DNA from: JAGPDF01 sp052035735
GTDB taxonomy: Bacteria > Acidobacteriota > Thermoanaerobaculia > Multivoradales > JAGPDF01
Reading direction: 5' to 3'
Length of the DNA: 64,000 nt
Assembly: GCA_052035735.1 (NCBI GenBank)
Contig: JBPOHI010000100.1
Span: forward strand, 23,913-87,912
Positions 1 through 9,310 of this stretch are shown here, piece by piece. Positions within the stretch are counted from its first letter, which is position 1. Each line of letters begins with the position of its first letter. The translations under genes were made by a program, and so were the position numbers. The notes beneath the pieces were generated by a model that saw only the letters and a list, made by a program, of their open reading frames with translations, was not told where the DNA came from and did not search any database.

Positions 1-2
1 CC

Positions 3-2105
3 GCGGGCGTGCCGGCCGAAGAGGGCATGTGGATGCCCTCCCAGATCCCCGAGCTCGCAGCGGAGCTCCGCGCCGCCGGAATGACGCTCGATGCGACGCG
101 GCTCGCCGACCTCACCGGCGACCCGATGGGGGCGGTCGTTTCGCTCGGCGGTTGCACCGCCTCGTTCGTCTCGCCGCAGGGGCTGATCATCACCAATCAT
201 CACTGCGTCTACGGCTCGCTGCAGTTCAATTCCACACCGGAGCGCAACCTGATCGCCAACGGCTTCCTCGCGGCGAATCTCGCCGGGGAGCTGCCGGCGG
301 CGCCGGGTACCTACGTCTACGTCACCACCGGCATTCGCGACGTGACGAAGGAGGTCCTCGGGAATCCTGCGGTGAAGCTCCTCGACGCCGACTATGCCCG
401 GCAAGTCGAGCGCCGGAGCCGTGAGCTGGTCGACGCCTGCGAGAAGCCCGGTGGACAGCGCTGCAACGTGGCGCGCTTCTTCGAAGGCTCGCTCTTCCTC
501 GAGATCACCCAGATGGAGATCCGCGACGTGCGCCTCACCTACGCCTCTGGCGAAGGGATCGGCAACTTCGGCGGCGAGGTGGACAACTGGATGTGGCCGC
601 GCCACACCGGCGACTTCGGCTTCCTGCGCGCCTACGTCGCACCGGACGGCAAACCGGCCGACTTCGCGAAAGAGAACGTCCCCTATCGTCCCCGGCACTT
701 CATGAAGATGGCGACCGAGGGGGTGAAGGAGGGCGACTTCGTCTGGATCGCGGGCTATCCCGGCAGGACGTTCCGCTATCGCACCCTGGACGAGGTCGAG
801 ACGGCGCACGAGTTCACCCTGCCGCAATCGGTGCGCTGGTCGAAAGACGAGATCGCGCTTCTCGAACAGGAGAATCTGCGCGGCAAGCCGGTCGAGCTCG
901 CCAACTACTCGCGAATCCGCGGCATGGCGAACGGCATGAAGAAGTTCGAGGGCCAGCTGCTCGCGATGCGCGGTGGCGCGGTGGAAGAGCAGCGTGCGAC
1001 CCGCGAGCGCCTGCTGGCGAGCGAGGCAGCGCCTGCCGCGGCCCTCGCCACCCTGCGGAGCCTGAATGCCCAGCGCCGGAAGACCGAACAGCGCGACACG
1101 GTGCTCGCCTGGCTCGGGCGCTCGTCGCCGATGCTCGGCCAGGCGATGACGATCTGGCGCATGTCCGAGGAGCGGCCGAAGGCCGACCTCGACCGCGACG
1201 ACGGCTTCCGTGAGCGGGACCTGAGCCGCTACCGCCAGGGGATCGCGCGCTCCCAGCGCTCGATCGAGCCCGGGAGCGATCGGGCGACGCTGCGCTATGC
1301 GCTCGAACAGGCGGTCGCCCTGCCGGCGGAGCAACGCATCGCCGCCCTCGACGAGGCCCTGCAGGCGACCGGCATGGCGGACGACGCGCAGCGCATCGAG
1401 GCTCTGCTCGACAAGCTCTACACCGGGACGAAGATGGCCGACCTCGAAGCGCGCAAGGCGGCGGCGGAGCAGTCCTCCGCCGAGCTCGCGGCACGCGGCG
1501 ACAGCATGCTCGACCTGGCGCGCGCCCTGGCGCCGCTCGCCGCCGAGCGCCGCGAGGCCGACCGTGCGCTCGAAGGGGCGACGCTGCGCCACCGTCCGGT
1601 CTACCTGGAGGGCCTCGAGAAGGTCGCCTCAAGACGGCTCTATCCGGACGCCAACGGCACGTTGCGATTCACCTACGGCAAGGTCCGCGGTTACACGCCG
1701 CGCGATGGCGCGGTCTACAAGCCGCAGACCACGGTCGCCGGCGTCGTCGCCAAGGCGACCGGCGAGCGGCCGTTCGATGCGCCGCAGGCGCTCCTCGACG
1801 CCGCCAAGGTGATCGTACCGGCCTACCTCGACGCCGAGCTGCGCAGCGTACCGGTCGATTTCCTCTCCACCTGCGACATCACCGGCGGCAACTCCGGCTC
1901 GGCGACGCTCAACGGCAAGGGGGAGATCGTCGGCCTCGCCTTCGACGGCAACTGGGAGGGCGTGGTCTCGGACTTCCTCTTCGACCCCGCCACCGTGCGC
2001 ACCATCCACGTCGACGCGCGCTACATCCGCTGGGTGATGGACGAGGTCGACCATGCCCACGACCTGCTGCGCGAGATGGGCCTGCCGGTCTACACGATGA
2101 ACTGA
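3..2105 (+). CDS. S46 family serine dipeptidyl peptidase (DPP7-like), 5' end cut off
   Basis: Periplasmic S46 peptidases release dipeptides from the N-termini of peptides. Counting from the GTG at 9, the chymotrypsin-like triad region is visible: TNHHC (His64/65), GEVDNWMWPRHTGDF (Asp192 or Asp202) and TGGNSGS (Ser629). The residue 18 after the serine is Gly647 in FDGNWE. In the acidic-specific enzyme DPP11 the equivalent position (Ser655+18) is Arg673, so glycine fits a DPP7-type preference for hydrophobic P1 residues; this is inferred from family knowledge. The frame is open to the left edge, and the sequence starts at what is normally the mature N-terminus (EEGMW), so the signal peptide should lie just outside the window. 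About 698 residues are visible, near full length for the family. Confidence 0.9.
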   Translation, partial: AGVPAEEGMWMPSQIPELAAELRAAGMTLDATRLADLTGDPMGAVVSLGGCTASFVSPQGLIITNHHCVYGSLQFNSTPERNLIANGFLAANLAGELPAAPGTYVYVTTGIRDVTKEVLGNPAVKLLDADYARQVERRSRELVDACEKPGGQRCNVARFFEGSLFLEITQMEIRDVRLTYASGEGIGNFGGEVDNWMWPRHTGDFGFLRAYVAPDGKPADFAKENVPYRPRHFMKMATEGVKEGDFVWIAGYPGRTFRYRTLDEVETAHEFTLPQSVRWSKDEIALLEQENLRGKPVELANYSRIRGMANGMKKFEGQLLAMRGGAVEEQRATRERLLASEAAPAAALATLRSLNAQRRKTEQRDTVLAWLGRSSPMLGQAMTIWRMSEERPKADLDRDDGFRERDLSRYRQGIARSQRSIEPGSDRATLRYALEQAVALPAEQRIAALDEALQATGMADDAQRIEALLDKLYTGTKMADLEARKAAAEQSSAELAARGDSMLDLARALAPLAAERREADRALEGATLRHRPVYLEGLEKVASRRLYPDANGTLRFTYGKVRGYTPRDGAVYKPQTTVAGVVAKATGERPFDAPQALLDAAKVIVPAYLDAELRSVPVDFLSTCDITGGNSGSATLNGKGEIVGLAFDGNWEGVVSDFLFDPATVRTIHVDARYIRWVMDEVDHAHDLLREMGLPVYTMN

Positions 2106-2171
2106 TCCGGGCGCTTTGCCCGACTGCTCGAGCTATCGCCTTCGGCGGCGTCTCGCTAAACTCGCGCATAG

Positions 2172-3977
2172 ATGTCGCTCGAACCGACCAAGGATTCACC
2201 TGCGGACGCTCTGGCGGGCCGCCAGCTCGCGAGCCTGCGCAGATTGCTGCGCCAGGACTATCTGACGACGGCCGATTGGGAGCGTGCCCTCTCCGAGACC
2301 GCCCTGATGGCGCGCGAGGCGCTCGGGGCGCATACCGCGCTGGTTGCTCTGGTCGGCGCTGGAACCAGCGCCTGGACGGCGCGCACTCACGGAGGCGAGT
2401 CGGTTTCCGGCGAGACCATCCGGCTCGTCGCCTCGTTGACGATTCTGGAGCTCGTGAAGGCGACCGGTGCGCCGGCGCTCTCTCTCGAAGAGGTGCCGCA
2501 GTTGCTTCGCTCGAAGAGCGCGGTTGCGCACGATTTGCGAAGTGTCCTCGCGGTTCCGCTGTGGTTCTGGCGTGAAGTCGGAGGCCGTCCGGAACGCCTG
2601 TTCGGTGGCTGCCTCTACGTCGACCGGCGTGGAGGAGAGAGTCCCTTCGACAGTTCCGATGTCGAACTGGTGCGCGACCTCGCTGCGGTCGCCGAGCGCA
2701 ACCTGTCGCTGATCCGACAGCTCGGTCAGGTCGAGTATCAGCTTTCTCGCGCGCGTAGCGAAGTCAATCTGGTGCGCGGCGCAGCAGCGGACGAGTATCG
2801 CCTGGCGCACTACGAGTCACGCGATCCCGCCTTCACTGCCGAAGTCCTCGAGCCTCTGCGGCGCGCCGCCCGCGCCGGCAAGGTCGGCGTGCTGCTGCTC
2901 GGCGCGACCGGCACCGGCAAGACCCATCTGGCGCGGGCGTATCACTACGAGTCGACGCGCGGCGGCGGTCCGTTCGTGGTGCTCGACTGCGGCCAGGTGA
3001 CCTCGGCCGAGGCGCTGGGTGCCGAGCTCTTCGGTTTCGCCAAGCGCTCCGGCTTCTCGGCGCCGGCCGAGGGGCGTCTCGGCAAGGCCGAGCTCGCCGC
3101 CGGCGGGACCCTCTTTCTCGACGAGATCGGAGCGTTGCCGCTCGAGCTGCAGCAACGACTGTTGCGCCTCATCCAGACCGGTCGCTTTTCGCCGCTGGGC
3201 TCGTCGGAAGAGCGCGAAGTGGATGTGCAGATCGTCGCGGCAGCGAACCAGGACCTCGACGAGCTCATCCGGCAGGGGCGCTTCCGCGAGGATCTCTACT
3301 GGCGGCTGGGCGAGATCACCGTCCGTGTGCCGACCCTCGACCGGCGCCGGGCCGACATCCGCGGCTTCGCGGACCTCTTCCTGCGCGCCGCCCGGCAGCG
3401 CTTCGAGCGGCCCGAGATCGCGGGCTTCGCCGAAGAGTCCTACGCCGCCCTGATCGAGCACGACTGGTCGCTCTCCGGGAACCTCCGCGGACTGGAGCAC
3501 GCCGTGAACCGCTCGGTCCTGCTGGCGCCGCCCGCAGCCTCGCGGCTGCTGCCGGCGATGATCCTGCTCGAGCTGCCGCGCCGGACAGGGTCTGGTGGAG
3601 CGCGGGTCGGCGCCGCCGAAGAGAGCCCGGCCTCGGCTCTGGCGGCGCTCCTGCGGCGCAAGATCGTCGAGCATCGCGCGGTCATCGCGCGGATCGCCGA
3701 AGACGGGGAGGTCGCGCAGGCGTTTGCCGTGCGAGGGGCCGCGGTTCCAGCCTCGACGCTGCGCCTGCGCCTTCGCCAGCTCGGTCTCGACGGCGAGCTC
3801 GAGGCGGTGCGCCAGGATGACAAGGTCGACCCGACCTCCGTGCGGCGCGCTCTCCTGCGCCACGGCTCGGCCGAAGAGGCGGCGCGGGCGCTCGGCATCT
3901 CGCGCGACAGCCTGCAGTGGATCCTGCGTCGCGCCGGCCTGACGGTGCGCAAGGTCCTCGCGGAAGGGAGAATCTGA
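2172..3977 (+). CDS. GAF-AAA+ regulator of the sigma-54 activator family, GAFTGA loop degenerate
   Basis: A 601-residue cytoplasmic regulator. An N-terminal GAF-like sensor (about 1-190) is followed by an AAA+ domain (about 215-450) with Walker A GATGTGKT, Walker B TLFLDEIG and the FREDLYWRL segment that carries the arginine finger. The C-terminus has a Fis-like helix-turn-helix (EEAARALGISRDSLQWILRRAG). In true sigma-54 activators a GAFTGA loop follows ELFGxxxG; here the segment reads ELFGFAKRSGFSAPAEG, so the loop that touches sigma-54 is not conserved. It may have left sigma-54 control, as TyrR-like relatives have. Its 3' end overlaps the next gene by 61 bases, suggesting joint expression with the propeller kinase. 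Confidence 0.85.
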   Translation: MSLEPTKDSPADALAGRQLASLRRLLRQDYLTTADWERALSETALMAREALGAHTALVALVGAGTSAWTARTHGGESVSGETIRLVASLTILELVKATGAPALSLEEVPQLLRSKSAVAHDLRSVLAVPLWFWREVGGRPERLFGGCLYVDRRGGESPFDSSDVELVRDLAAVAERNLSLIRQLGQVEYQLSRARSEVNLVRGAAADEYRLAHYESRDPAFTAEVLEPLRRAARAGKVGVLLLGATGTGKTHLARAYHYESTRGGGPFVVLDCGQVTSAEALGAELFGFAKRSGFSAPAEGRLGKAELAAGGTLFLDEIGALPLELQQRLLRLIQTGRFSPLGSSEEREVDVQIVAAANQDLDELIRQGRFREDLYWRLGEITVRVPTLDRRRADIRGFADLFLRAARQRFERPEIAGFAEESYAALIEHDWSLSGNLRGLEHAVNRSVLLAPPAASRLLPAMILLELPRRTGSGGARVGAAEESPASALAALLRRKIVEHRAVIARIAEDGEVAQAFAVRGAAVPASTLRLRLRQLGLDGELEAVRQDDKVDPTSVRRALLRHGSAEEAARALGISRDSLQWILRRAGLTVRKVLAEGRI

Positions 3978-6900
3978 GCTCCGGGCGGCGCACCGGAGCG
4001 TTCGTTCCGGCGGGACTCTGCGCAATCCTCGCGCTCTTCGCGGCGATGCTCGCCGCCCTCGAGCCGGACCGCCGCTTGCCCCAATACCGGGTGGAGACCT
4101 GGGGCGTCGAGGAGGGACTCCCTTCGCTCTCGGTCGCGGTCGTGACCCAGACCCCCGACGGCTATCTCTGGGTCGGCACGACCGAGGGCCTGGCGCGCTT
4201 CGACGGCGTCCGCTTCCGGAACTTCGATCGCTGGAATACGCCGGCCTTCGGCCTGAACGAGATTCGCAGCGTCTTCGTGGACTCGCGGGGAGCCCTGTGG
4301 GTCGGCTTCGCGGGCAGCGGCGTGGCCGTGCGGCAAAGCGATGGCTTCGCCCGGGTCGAGCCGTCGGACCTCGCCGCCTTTGCTTTTGCGGAAGGGGACG
4401 CCGGGCTGTACCTGGCCACCGACCGCGGCCTTTACCACGCGCGGTACGACGCGCCTCTGCAGTTCGAGCCGGTCGCCGCCGCCGGAGCTCTCGCGGCAAC
4501 GCAGATCATCGACGTCGAGGTCGATCGCCTGGGCCGCGTCTGGATGAACGTCTATGGAGCAGGGGTCTACTTCCTGGAGGACGGGAAGCTCCGCGGCCCG
4601 CTCACGCTCGAGAGGTCGTCCTACGCTGGCGACTACTTCGTGACGCTGCAGCTCGACGAGAATCGGGACCCGGTCTTTTCCAACCCAGCCGGGTTCTTCT
4701 CCTTCGTGGAGGGAGCGGTGCGGCGGCTCGCGTCGTCACGGGTGGATCCGCTGGACCCTCAATACGTTCAGCTCATCGACCGGGCGGGGGTCTTCTGGTC
4801 GACGGCCGCCCTGCGTGGACGGAGCCGGCGCTCGGCCGGCGGCGCGGAGGAGGAGTTCCCCGCCGGACATCCCGTCGCCGACGGCCGGTTCGCGCCGATG
4901 TTCGAGGATCGCGAGGGGAATCTCTGGTTCGGCAGCTGGACGCAGGGGCTGCTGCGCCTGTCGGGCGGCCCGCTGGTCTCGTTCTCGCGCAGCGAAGGCC
5001 TGTCGAGCGATGCCGCCCGCACGCTGCTCGAAGACGACGCGGGCGCGATCTGGGTCGGCACGACCGACGGGCTCAACCGCATCGCCGGTGGCAAGGTGAC
5101 CTCTTACCGGCGCCGGTCGACGCTCGACGACGCGCGCGATCTGAACTGGATCTACGCCATCGCCGAGGACGGCAGCGGGGGGCTCGCTCTCGGAACGCGA
5201 GCGGGCTTCGCGGCGCTGCGCAGCGGCGAGCTCCTCCCTCTGGGCCAGGAGGACCCTCGGCTGAGACTTCCCGTCTTCTCCCTGCTGCGCAGCTCGCTAG
5301 GCCGTCTCTGGGTGGGCGCCACCTCCGAAGGGGCCATGCCGGGCGGGCCGCTCCTGACCCTCGAGGCAGGGCGATGGAGCGACCAGGAGATCGACGCCAA
5401 TATCGTCTTCGAGCTGTTGGAGGACTCCCGCGGATCGATCTGGGCGGCGACCAAGCCCGGGCTCTTCGAGATTCGCCCCGACGGTACGACCCGCCGCCAC
5501 GAGACACCGGTCGAGCCGCTGCATCAGCTCTTCATGAGCGCCACCGAGGATTCACGCGGAGATCTCTGGTTCGGAACGCTCGAGGGCGGTCTCGTGCGCT
5601 ACCGCAACGGCGTCTTTCGCCTGTTGCGGCGCCAGGACGGGCTCTTCGACGACACCGCCTGGGCGATCGTCGACGACGGCCGGGGGTACCTGTGGGTCTC
5701 CTGCGCGCGCGGCCTCACGCGCATGGCCCTGCGCGATCTCGACGCTTACCTCGACGGCAGCGCGCCCCGGGTGCGCTACCGCCTGTTCGGCGTCGACGAC
5801 GGCCTCGCCTCGGCGACCTTCGAGGGCGGCAACGGCAGCGCCGGCATCCGGGCTCGCGACGGCAACCTCTGGTTCGCGACGATGAAGGGGGTCGCACGCG
5901 TCGATCCGCGGGCGATCGCGGCGCTGCCCCTTCCGGCGGCGAGCCTCGAGGAGGTGCGGGTCGACGGCCGCGTCATCGCTTTCGACGCGCCGATCCGCCT
6001 GGCTCCGGGCAGCTACCGCCTCGAGATCGACTTCACGGCGATCTACCTGCGCGCCCCGAACCGGCTGCGTTTCCGCTACCGGCTCGACGGTGTGGACCGC
6101 GACTGGATCGATGCCGGGACGCGCCACTACGCCGAGTATCCGGCCGTTCCGCCAGGTGCGCTCCGCTTCGCCGTCCAGGCTTCGCTCGACGGTGAGAACT
6201 GGGGCCTGGAGGCGACGCTCCCGGTGGTGATCGCAGCGCCTTTCTGGCAGCGGCCGTGGTTCTTCGGCGTCGTGGCGCTCGCCCTCGTGGCCCTCGGGCT
6301 CGGCGTGCAGCGGGCGCGTGTCGGCCAGTTGCGGCGCCGTGCCGGCGAGCTCGAGGGGATGGTGGACTTCAGCCGCAGCGTCGCCGGCGTTCTCGAGCCG
6401 GAGGAGATCGTCCGCCAGCTCGAGCGCGCGCTCGTCGCGCGCTGGGGAGACGCTCCGCGGCTCATTCTCGCGGCGCGCGAAGGCCGGGCGGCTCAGCGCC
6501 TCGTGGCGCGGCTCGATGCGGAGCCCGAGCTCGACCCGGAGGGCACCGCGGAGCTCTTCGCCGACTGGCGCCGGCCGCTGCGCCTCGCGGAGGCGATGAT
6601 GGACGGGCGCAACGCCGCGGGAGCGCTCGGCGCGCTCTACCGCTCCGGCCTTCTGCTCGCCGTACCGCTGGTCTCGGGCGAGACCGCATTCGGCTTGCTG
6701 GCGGTCGGCGGCGAGCGCGCCCGCGGAGGACGGGAAGCGGACCTCGCGCAGCTCTCGGCGCTTGCCGCGCAGGCGGCGATGGCGCTCGAGGGCGCCTGGC
6801 AGGCGCAGGAGGCGACGCGCTGGCGGCATGTTTCGGAAGCGCGCGGCGAGTGGTTGCAGCTCGACCTCGCGGCGCGACTCGTCTTCGCGACGGTGGCGCG

Positions 6901-7990
6901 CCACGGCTTCGAAGGCACGGTCACCGACCAGGAGGTGCATCAGGCGCTGGAACCGGTCTTCAGCGTGTCGCCGGGCTCGGCAGCGCGCATCGACGCGGCG
7001 ATCGCGCGGCTGGTCGCCGAACGCATCCTGTCGCGTGGCGAGCCCTCGTCCGCCGTCTCGACGGAGCTGCGGGTGGAACGGGACCACTGGCTGCTGCTGC
7101 CGGAGATCCGCCTGCCGCTGGCCGAGATCGTCCGCCAGTCGGCGCAGAAGATCGGCGCCTACCAGCTGGTCGAGCGCATCGGCGCCGGCGGCATGGGCGA
7201 GGTCTATCGCGCCGTGAACGTGCACGACGGCACACCTGCCGCGGTCAAGATCCTCTTCCCCGAGCAGACCGCCGATCCGACGGCGCGCAAGCGCCTCGAA
7301 GGCGAGGGCGAGATCGTCGCGGCGATCGCGCATCCGAACATCGTTCGCCTGCTCGAACGCGGCGAACACGGCGGGCGGCTCTACCTCGCGATGGAGCTGC
7401 TGCCGGGCGACACGCTGGCACAGCGCCTGACGCGCGGCAAGCTCTCGGAACGACGGGCATTGCAGATGGGGGCTCAGATCGCCTCGGCGCTCGCCGCGCT
7501 GCACGGCCATGGTGTGATCCACCGCGACGTCACCTCGGGCAACATCATGTGCGCGCCCGACGGCCGCTTCGTGCTGCTCGACTTCGGGCTGGCGCGCGGC
7601 GCGGCCCGCACCACGCTCACCGAAGCGGCGACGATGGTCGGCACGCTGCCTTACATGGCGCCCGAGATTCTGCGCTCGGAGTCGGTGGGCGAAGCGAGCG
7701 ATCTCTGGTCGCTGGGGGTCGTGCTCTTCGAGGCGCTCGTCGGCCACCTGCCCTGGGGCGAAGGCCAGCCGACGCTGCAGATGGCGCTCGCCATCGCCCG
7801 CCTCGACAGCGCGCCGGAGGTGCTCGCCAAGGCTCCGCTGCGCACCGGCGTCGCGACGCTCCTCGCCGAGCTCCTGCACCCGGACGCGCTCCGGCGGATG
7901 CGCGACGCGGCGTCGGTCGCGGCCCGGCTGGAAGCGCTCGCCATCGACGCCAACGCGGCGAGTGGCGAGGTCGCCCTGCACATCGGGTGA
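3917..7990 (+). CDS. Propeller sensor / Y_Y_Y / GAF-like / Ser-Thr protein kinase fusion
   Basis: A 1,357-residue predicted membrane sensor. A hydrophobic N-terminus (about 30-48) precedes two-component-type propeller repeats (repeated LWVGTTEGLARF and NLWFGSW elements, about 55-680), a Y_Y_Y domain (about 690-775), one membrane helix (about 780-800), a GAF-like region (about 815-965), a linker, and a Ser/Thr kinase domain (about 1080-1345). Kinase residues are intact: GAGGMGEV, Lys1111 in AAVKIL, His1202-Arg-Asp1204, Asp1222-Phe-Gly and MAPE. The catalytic loop reads HRDVTSGN, not the usual HRDLKPxN. Propeller/Y_Y_Y sensors normally end in a histidine kinase or guanylate cyclase; here the output is a Ser/Thr kinase. 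The ATG at 3917 lies inside the preceding gene, but no other ATG, GTG or TTG precedes the hydrophobic segment. Confidence 0.88.
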   Translation: MDPASRRPDGAQGPRGRENLSSGRRTGAFVPAGLCAILALFAAMLAALEPDRRLPQYRVETWGVEEGLPSLSVAVVTQTPDGYLWVGTTEGLARFDGVRFRNFDRWNTPAFGLNEIRSVFVDSRGALWVGFAGSGVAVRQSDGFARVEPSDLAAFAFAEGDAGLYLATDRGLYHARYDAPLQFEPVAAAGALAATQIIDVEVDRLGRVWMNVYGAGVYFLEDGKLRGPLTLERSSYAGDYFVTLQLDENRDPVFSNPAGFFSFVEGAVRRLASSRVDPLDPQYVQLIDRAGVFWSTAALRGRSRRSAGGAEEEFPAGHPVADGRFAPMFEDREGNLWFGSWTQGLLRLSGGPLVSFSRSEGLSSDAARTLLEDDAGAIWVGTTDGLNRIAGGKVTSYRRRSTLDDARDLNWIYAIAEDGSGGLALGTRAGFAALRSGELLPLGQEDPRLRLPVFSLLRSSLGRLWVGATSEGAMPGGPLLTLEAGRWSDQEIDANIVFELLEDSRGSIWAATKPGLFEIRPDGTTRRHETPVEPLHQLFMSATEDSRGDLWFGTLEGGLVRYRNGVFRLLRRQDGLFDDTAWAIVDDGRGYLWVSCARGLTRMALRDLDAYLDGSAPRVRYRLFGVDDGLASATFEGGNGSAGIRARDGNLWFATMKGVARVDPRAIAALPLPAASLEEVRVDGRVIAFDAPIRLAPGSYRLEIDFTAIYLRAPNRLRFRYRLDGVDRDWIDAGTRHYAEYPAVPPGALRFAVQASLDGENWGLEATLPVVIAAPFWQRPWFFGVVALALVALGLGVQRARVGQLRRRAGELEGMVDFSRSVAGVLEPEEIVRQLERALVARWGDAPRLILAAREGRAAQRLVARLDAEPELDPEGTAELFADWRRPLRLAEAMMDGRNAAGALGALYRSGLLLAVPLVSGETAFGLLAVGGERARGGREADLAQLSALAAQAAMALEGAWQAQEATRWRHVSEARGEWLQLDLAARLVFATVARHGFEGTVTDQEVHQALEPVFSVSPGSAARIDAAIARLVAERILSRGEPSSAVSTELRVERDHWLLLPEIRLPLAEIVRQSAQKIGAYQLVERIGAGGMGEVYRAVNVHDGTPAAVKILFPEQTADPTARKRLEGEGEIVAAIAHPNIVRLLERGEHGGRLYLAMELLPGDTLAQRLTRGKLSERRALQMGAQIASALAALHGHGVIHRDVTSGNIMCAPDGRFVLLDFGLARGAARTTLTEAATMVGTLPYMAPEILRSESVGEASDLWSLGVVLFEALVGHLPWGEGQPTLQMALAIARLDSAPEVLAKAPLRTGVATLLAELLHPDALRRMRDAASVAARLEALAIDANAASGEVALHIG

Positions 7991-8006
7991 GGCGGCACGC
8001 AGCTGT

Positions 8007-8030
8007 GCCGCGCACACCTGTGTGTGCGGC
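8007..8030 (+). terminator. GC-rich hairpin after the propeller kinase gene
   Basis: GCCGCGCACAC and GTGTGTGCGGC face each other as an imperfect inverted repeat with one G-T pair, 17 bases after the stop codon at 7990. There is no T run, so an intrinsic terminator is possible but not proven. A shorter inverted repeat (GGCAC...GTGCC, about 7994-8009) lies just before it. Confidence 0.35.
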
Positions 8031-8144
8031 GCGCACGCCTGGAGAGGCCTTCGAGTTCAGCTAGTGCTCGCTTAACTGCTTTACCTGCAAGATTTCCATC
8101 TGGCTGCCGAGTTGGCGGGGGGTGTGCTGTTTGTGCGGGCAACC

Positions 8145-9278
8145 ATGCCGAAGATCTATCTGACCAGGCGGCCGGAAGAAGAAGGTGCGGACGGGCGGGG
8201 AGCGCTGGCGGCGCTCGACGCGGCGGAGCAGTCGGCTGCGACGGCGATCGCGGCGTCGGTGCCGCGCTCGCTCGAGCTTGCCGACTGGATCTACGCCGCC
8301 GGGCTCGAGGCGCGCGGTTGGCACGATGTGACGCGCGTCCTCGCCTCGGCGCTGGGCGCCCGACGCTGCTGGCTGCTCGCCACCGAGACCGGCCGGTCGC
8401 GGATCGTCGCGGCAAGTGATCTCGCCGTTCCGGGGGGCAGCCTCGGCAGCCCGGCCGGCTCGACTGGCTCCGCGAGCTCAAAGAGCCTCGCGGGCTCCGA
8501 ATGGGCCGGTGATCCGCCGGGCGAAGCCGCCGTCGAGATCGGCGGCGACGAATCGCTCCGCCTGGTCTTCGACCGCACCCCGTTCGGTCCCGAAGAGCGC
8601 GACTTCGTGCGCATGCTCGGGCGCCACATCGTCCGCTCCCGGCTGCTCGCCCGAAGTCTCGCGCGGGCCGAAGCGCGCGGTCACCTTGCCTCCGCGGCGC
8701 TCGACCGGATGGCGATGGGGGTGGTGATCCTCGACGGCGAGGGCCGCGTCGCGCACCTCAATCCGGCGGCGCGCCGCCGGCTCGGCTCGGATTGCGGCGT
8801 CGCCCTGCTCGCCGACCGCCTGGAGTTCGCCGATCCGGAGATGGAGAAGCGGCTGCGCGGGCTGCGCGAACGCCAGCACGAGACCGCGACCGAGCCGCGC
8901 CGCCTCGCCTCGGAGCTCCTGCGTGCGCCGCGCAACGCCGAGCGCCCGCCGCTCGACATCCTCGCCGTCTCGCTCGACGGCCTCGACCTCGCCCAGGGCG
9001 GCGCCGCGATGGCGCTCTTCCTCTCCGACGCCGACCACGCCTCGGAGACGCCGGCCTCGGTCCTGCAGCGCCTCTACGGCCTCACCGCCGCCGAATCACG
9101 AGTGGCAGGCGAAGTCCTCCGCGGCAGCGGCATCGACGAAGCCGCCGCGAACCTCGGCCTCAAACGCGAAACCGTCCGCACCCACCTGAAACACGTCTTC
9201 GCCAAAGTCGGCACCACCCGCCAGGCCGACCTCGTCCGCCTGCTCCTCACCGGCGCGGCGGGGGTGCGGTGGGAGTAA
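8145..9278 (+). CDS. LuxR-type helix-turn-helix transcriptional regulator
   Basis: About 377 residues. The C-terminal 65 residues form a LuxR/GerE DNA-binding domain: LTAAESRVAGEVLRG, then the recognition helix region LGLKRETVRTHLKHVFAKVG. The upstream part has no response-regulator receiver; a PAS-like stretch is suggested by DRMAMGVVILDGEGRVAHLN (about residues 185-205), which resembles the start of many PAS sensors. An in-frame TTG at 8112 would add 11 residues; I chose the ATG at 8145, and neither has a strong ribosome binding site. The last codons (GAAGVRWE) are made by one copy of a 25-base repeat that recurs after the next gene. It could regulate the giant downstream gene, but that rests only on position. 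Confidence 0.8.
   Translation: MPKIYLTRRPEEEGADGRGALAALDAAEQSAATAIAASVPRSLELADWIYAAGLEARGWHDVTRVLASALGARRCWLLATETGRSRIVAASDLAVPGGSLGSPAGSTGSASSKSLAGSEWAGDPPGEAAVEIGGDESLRLVFDRTPFGPEERDFVRMLGRHIVRSRLLARSLARAEARGHLASAALDRMAMGVVILDGEGRVAHLNPAARRRLGSDCGVALLADRLEFADPEMEKRLRGLRERQHETATEPRRLASELLRAPRNAERPPLDILAVSLDGLDLAQGGAAMALFLSDADHASETPASVLQRLYGLTAAESRVAGEVLRGSGIDEAAANLGLKRETVRTHLKHVFAKVGTTRQADLVRLLLTGAAGVRWE
9252..9276 (+). repeat. 25-base direct repeat, copy 1 (left of the giant gene)
   Basis: Starts GGCGCGGCGGGGGTG and ends GGTGGGAGT. It matches positions 20524-20548 at 22 of 25 bases in the same orientation. This copy encodes the last residues of the LuxR-type regulator. The pair brackets the 11-kb exoprotein gene. 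Confidence 0.55.
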
Positions 9279-9310
9279 AGCTCCCGACCCACGACCGAGA
9301 TCGAAAAGCA

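Noticed and set aside
2817..4499. Long minus-strand open frame (560 codons) opposite the AAA+ regulator and kinase genes
   Set aside because: Arginine/proline-rich translation with no domains; it mirrors two well-supported plus-strand genes. High GC makes long antisense frames common here.
5552..8017. Minus-strand open frame of 821 codons opposite the propeller kinase
   Set aside because: No recognisable motif and biased composition; the plus-strand gene has complete kinase and propeller motifs.
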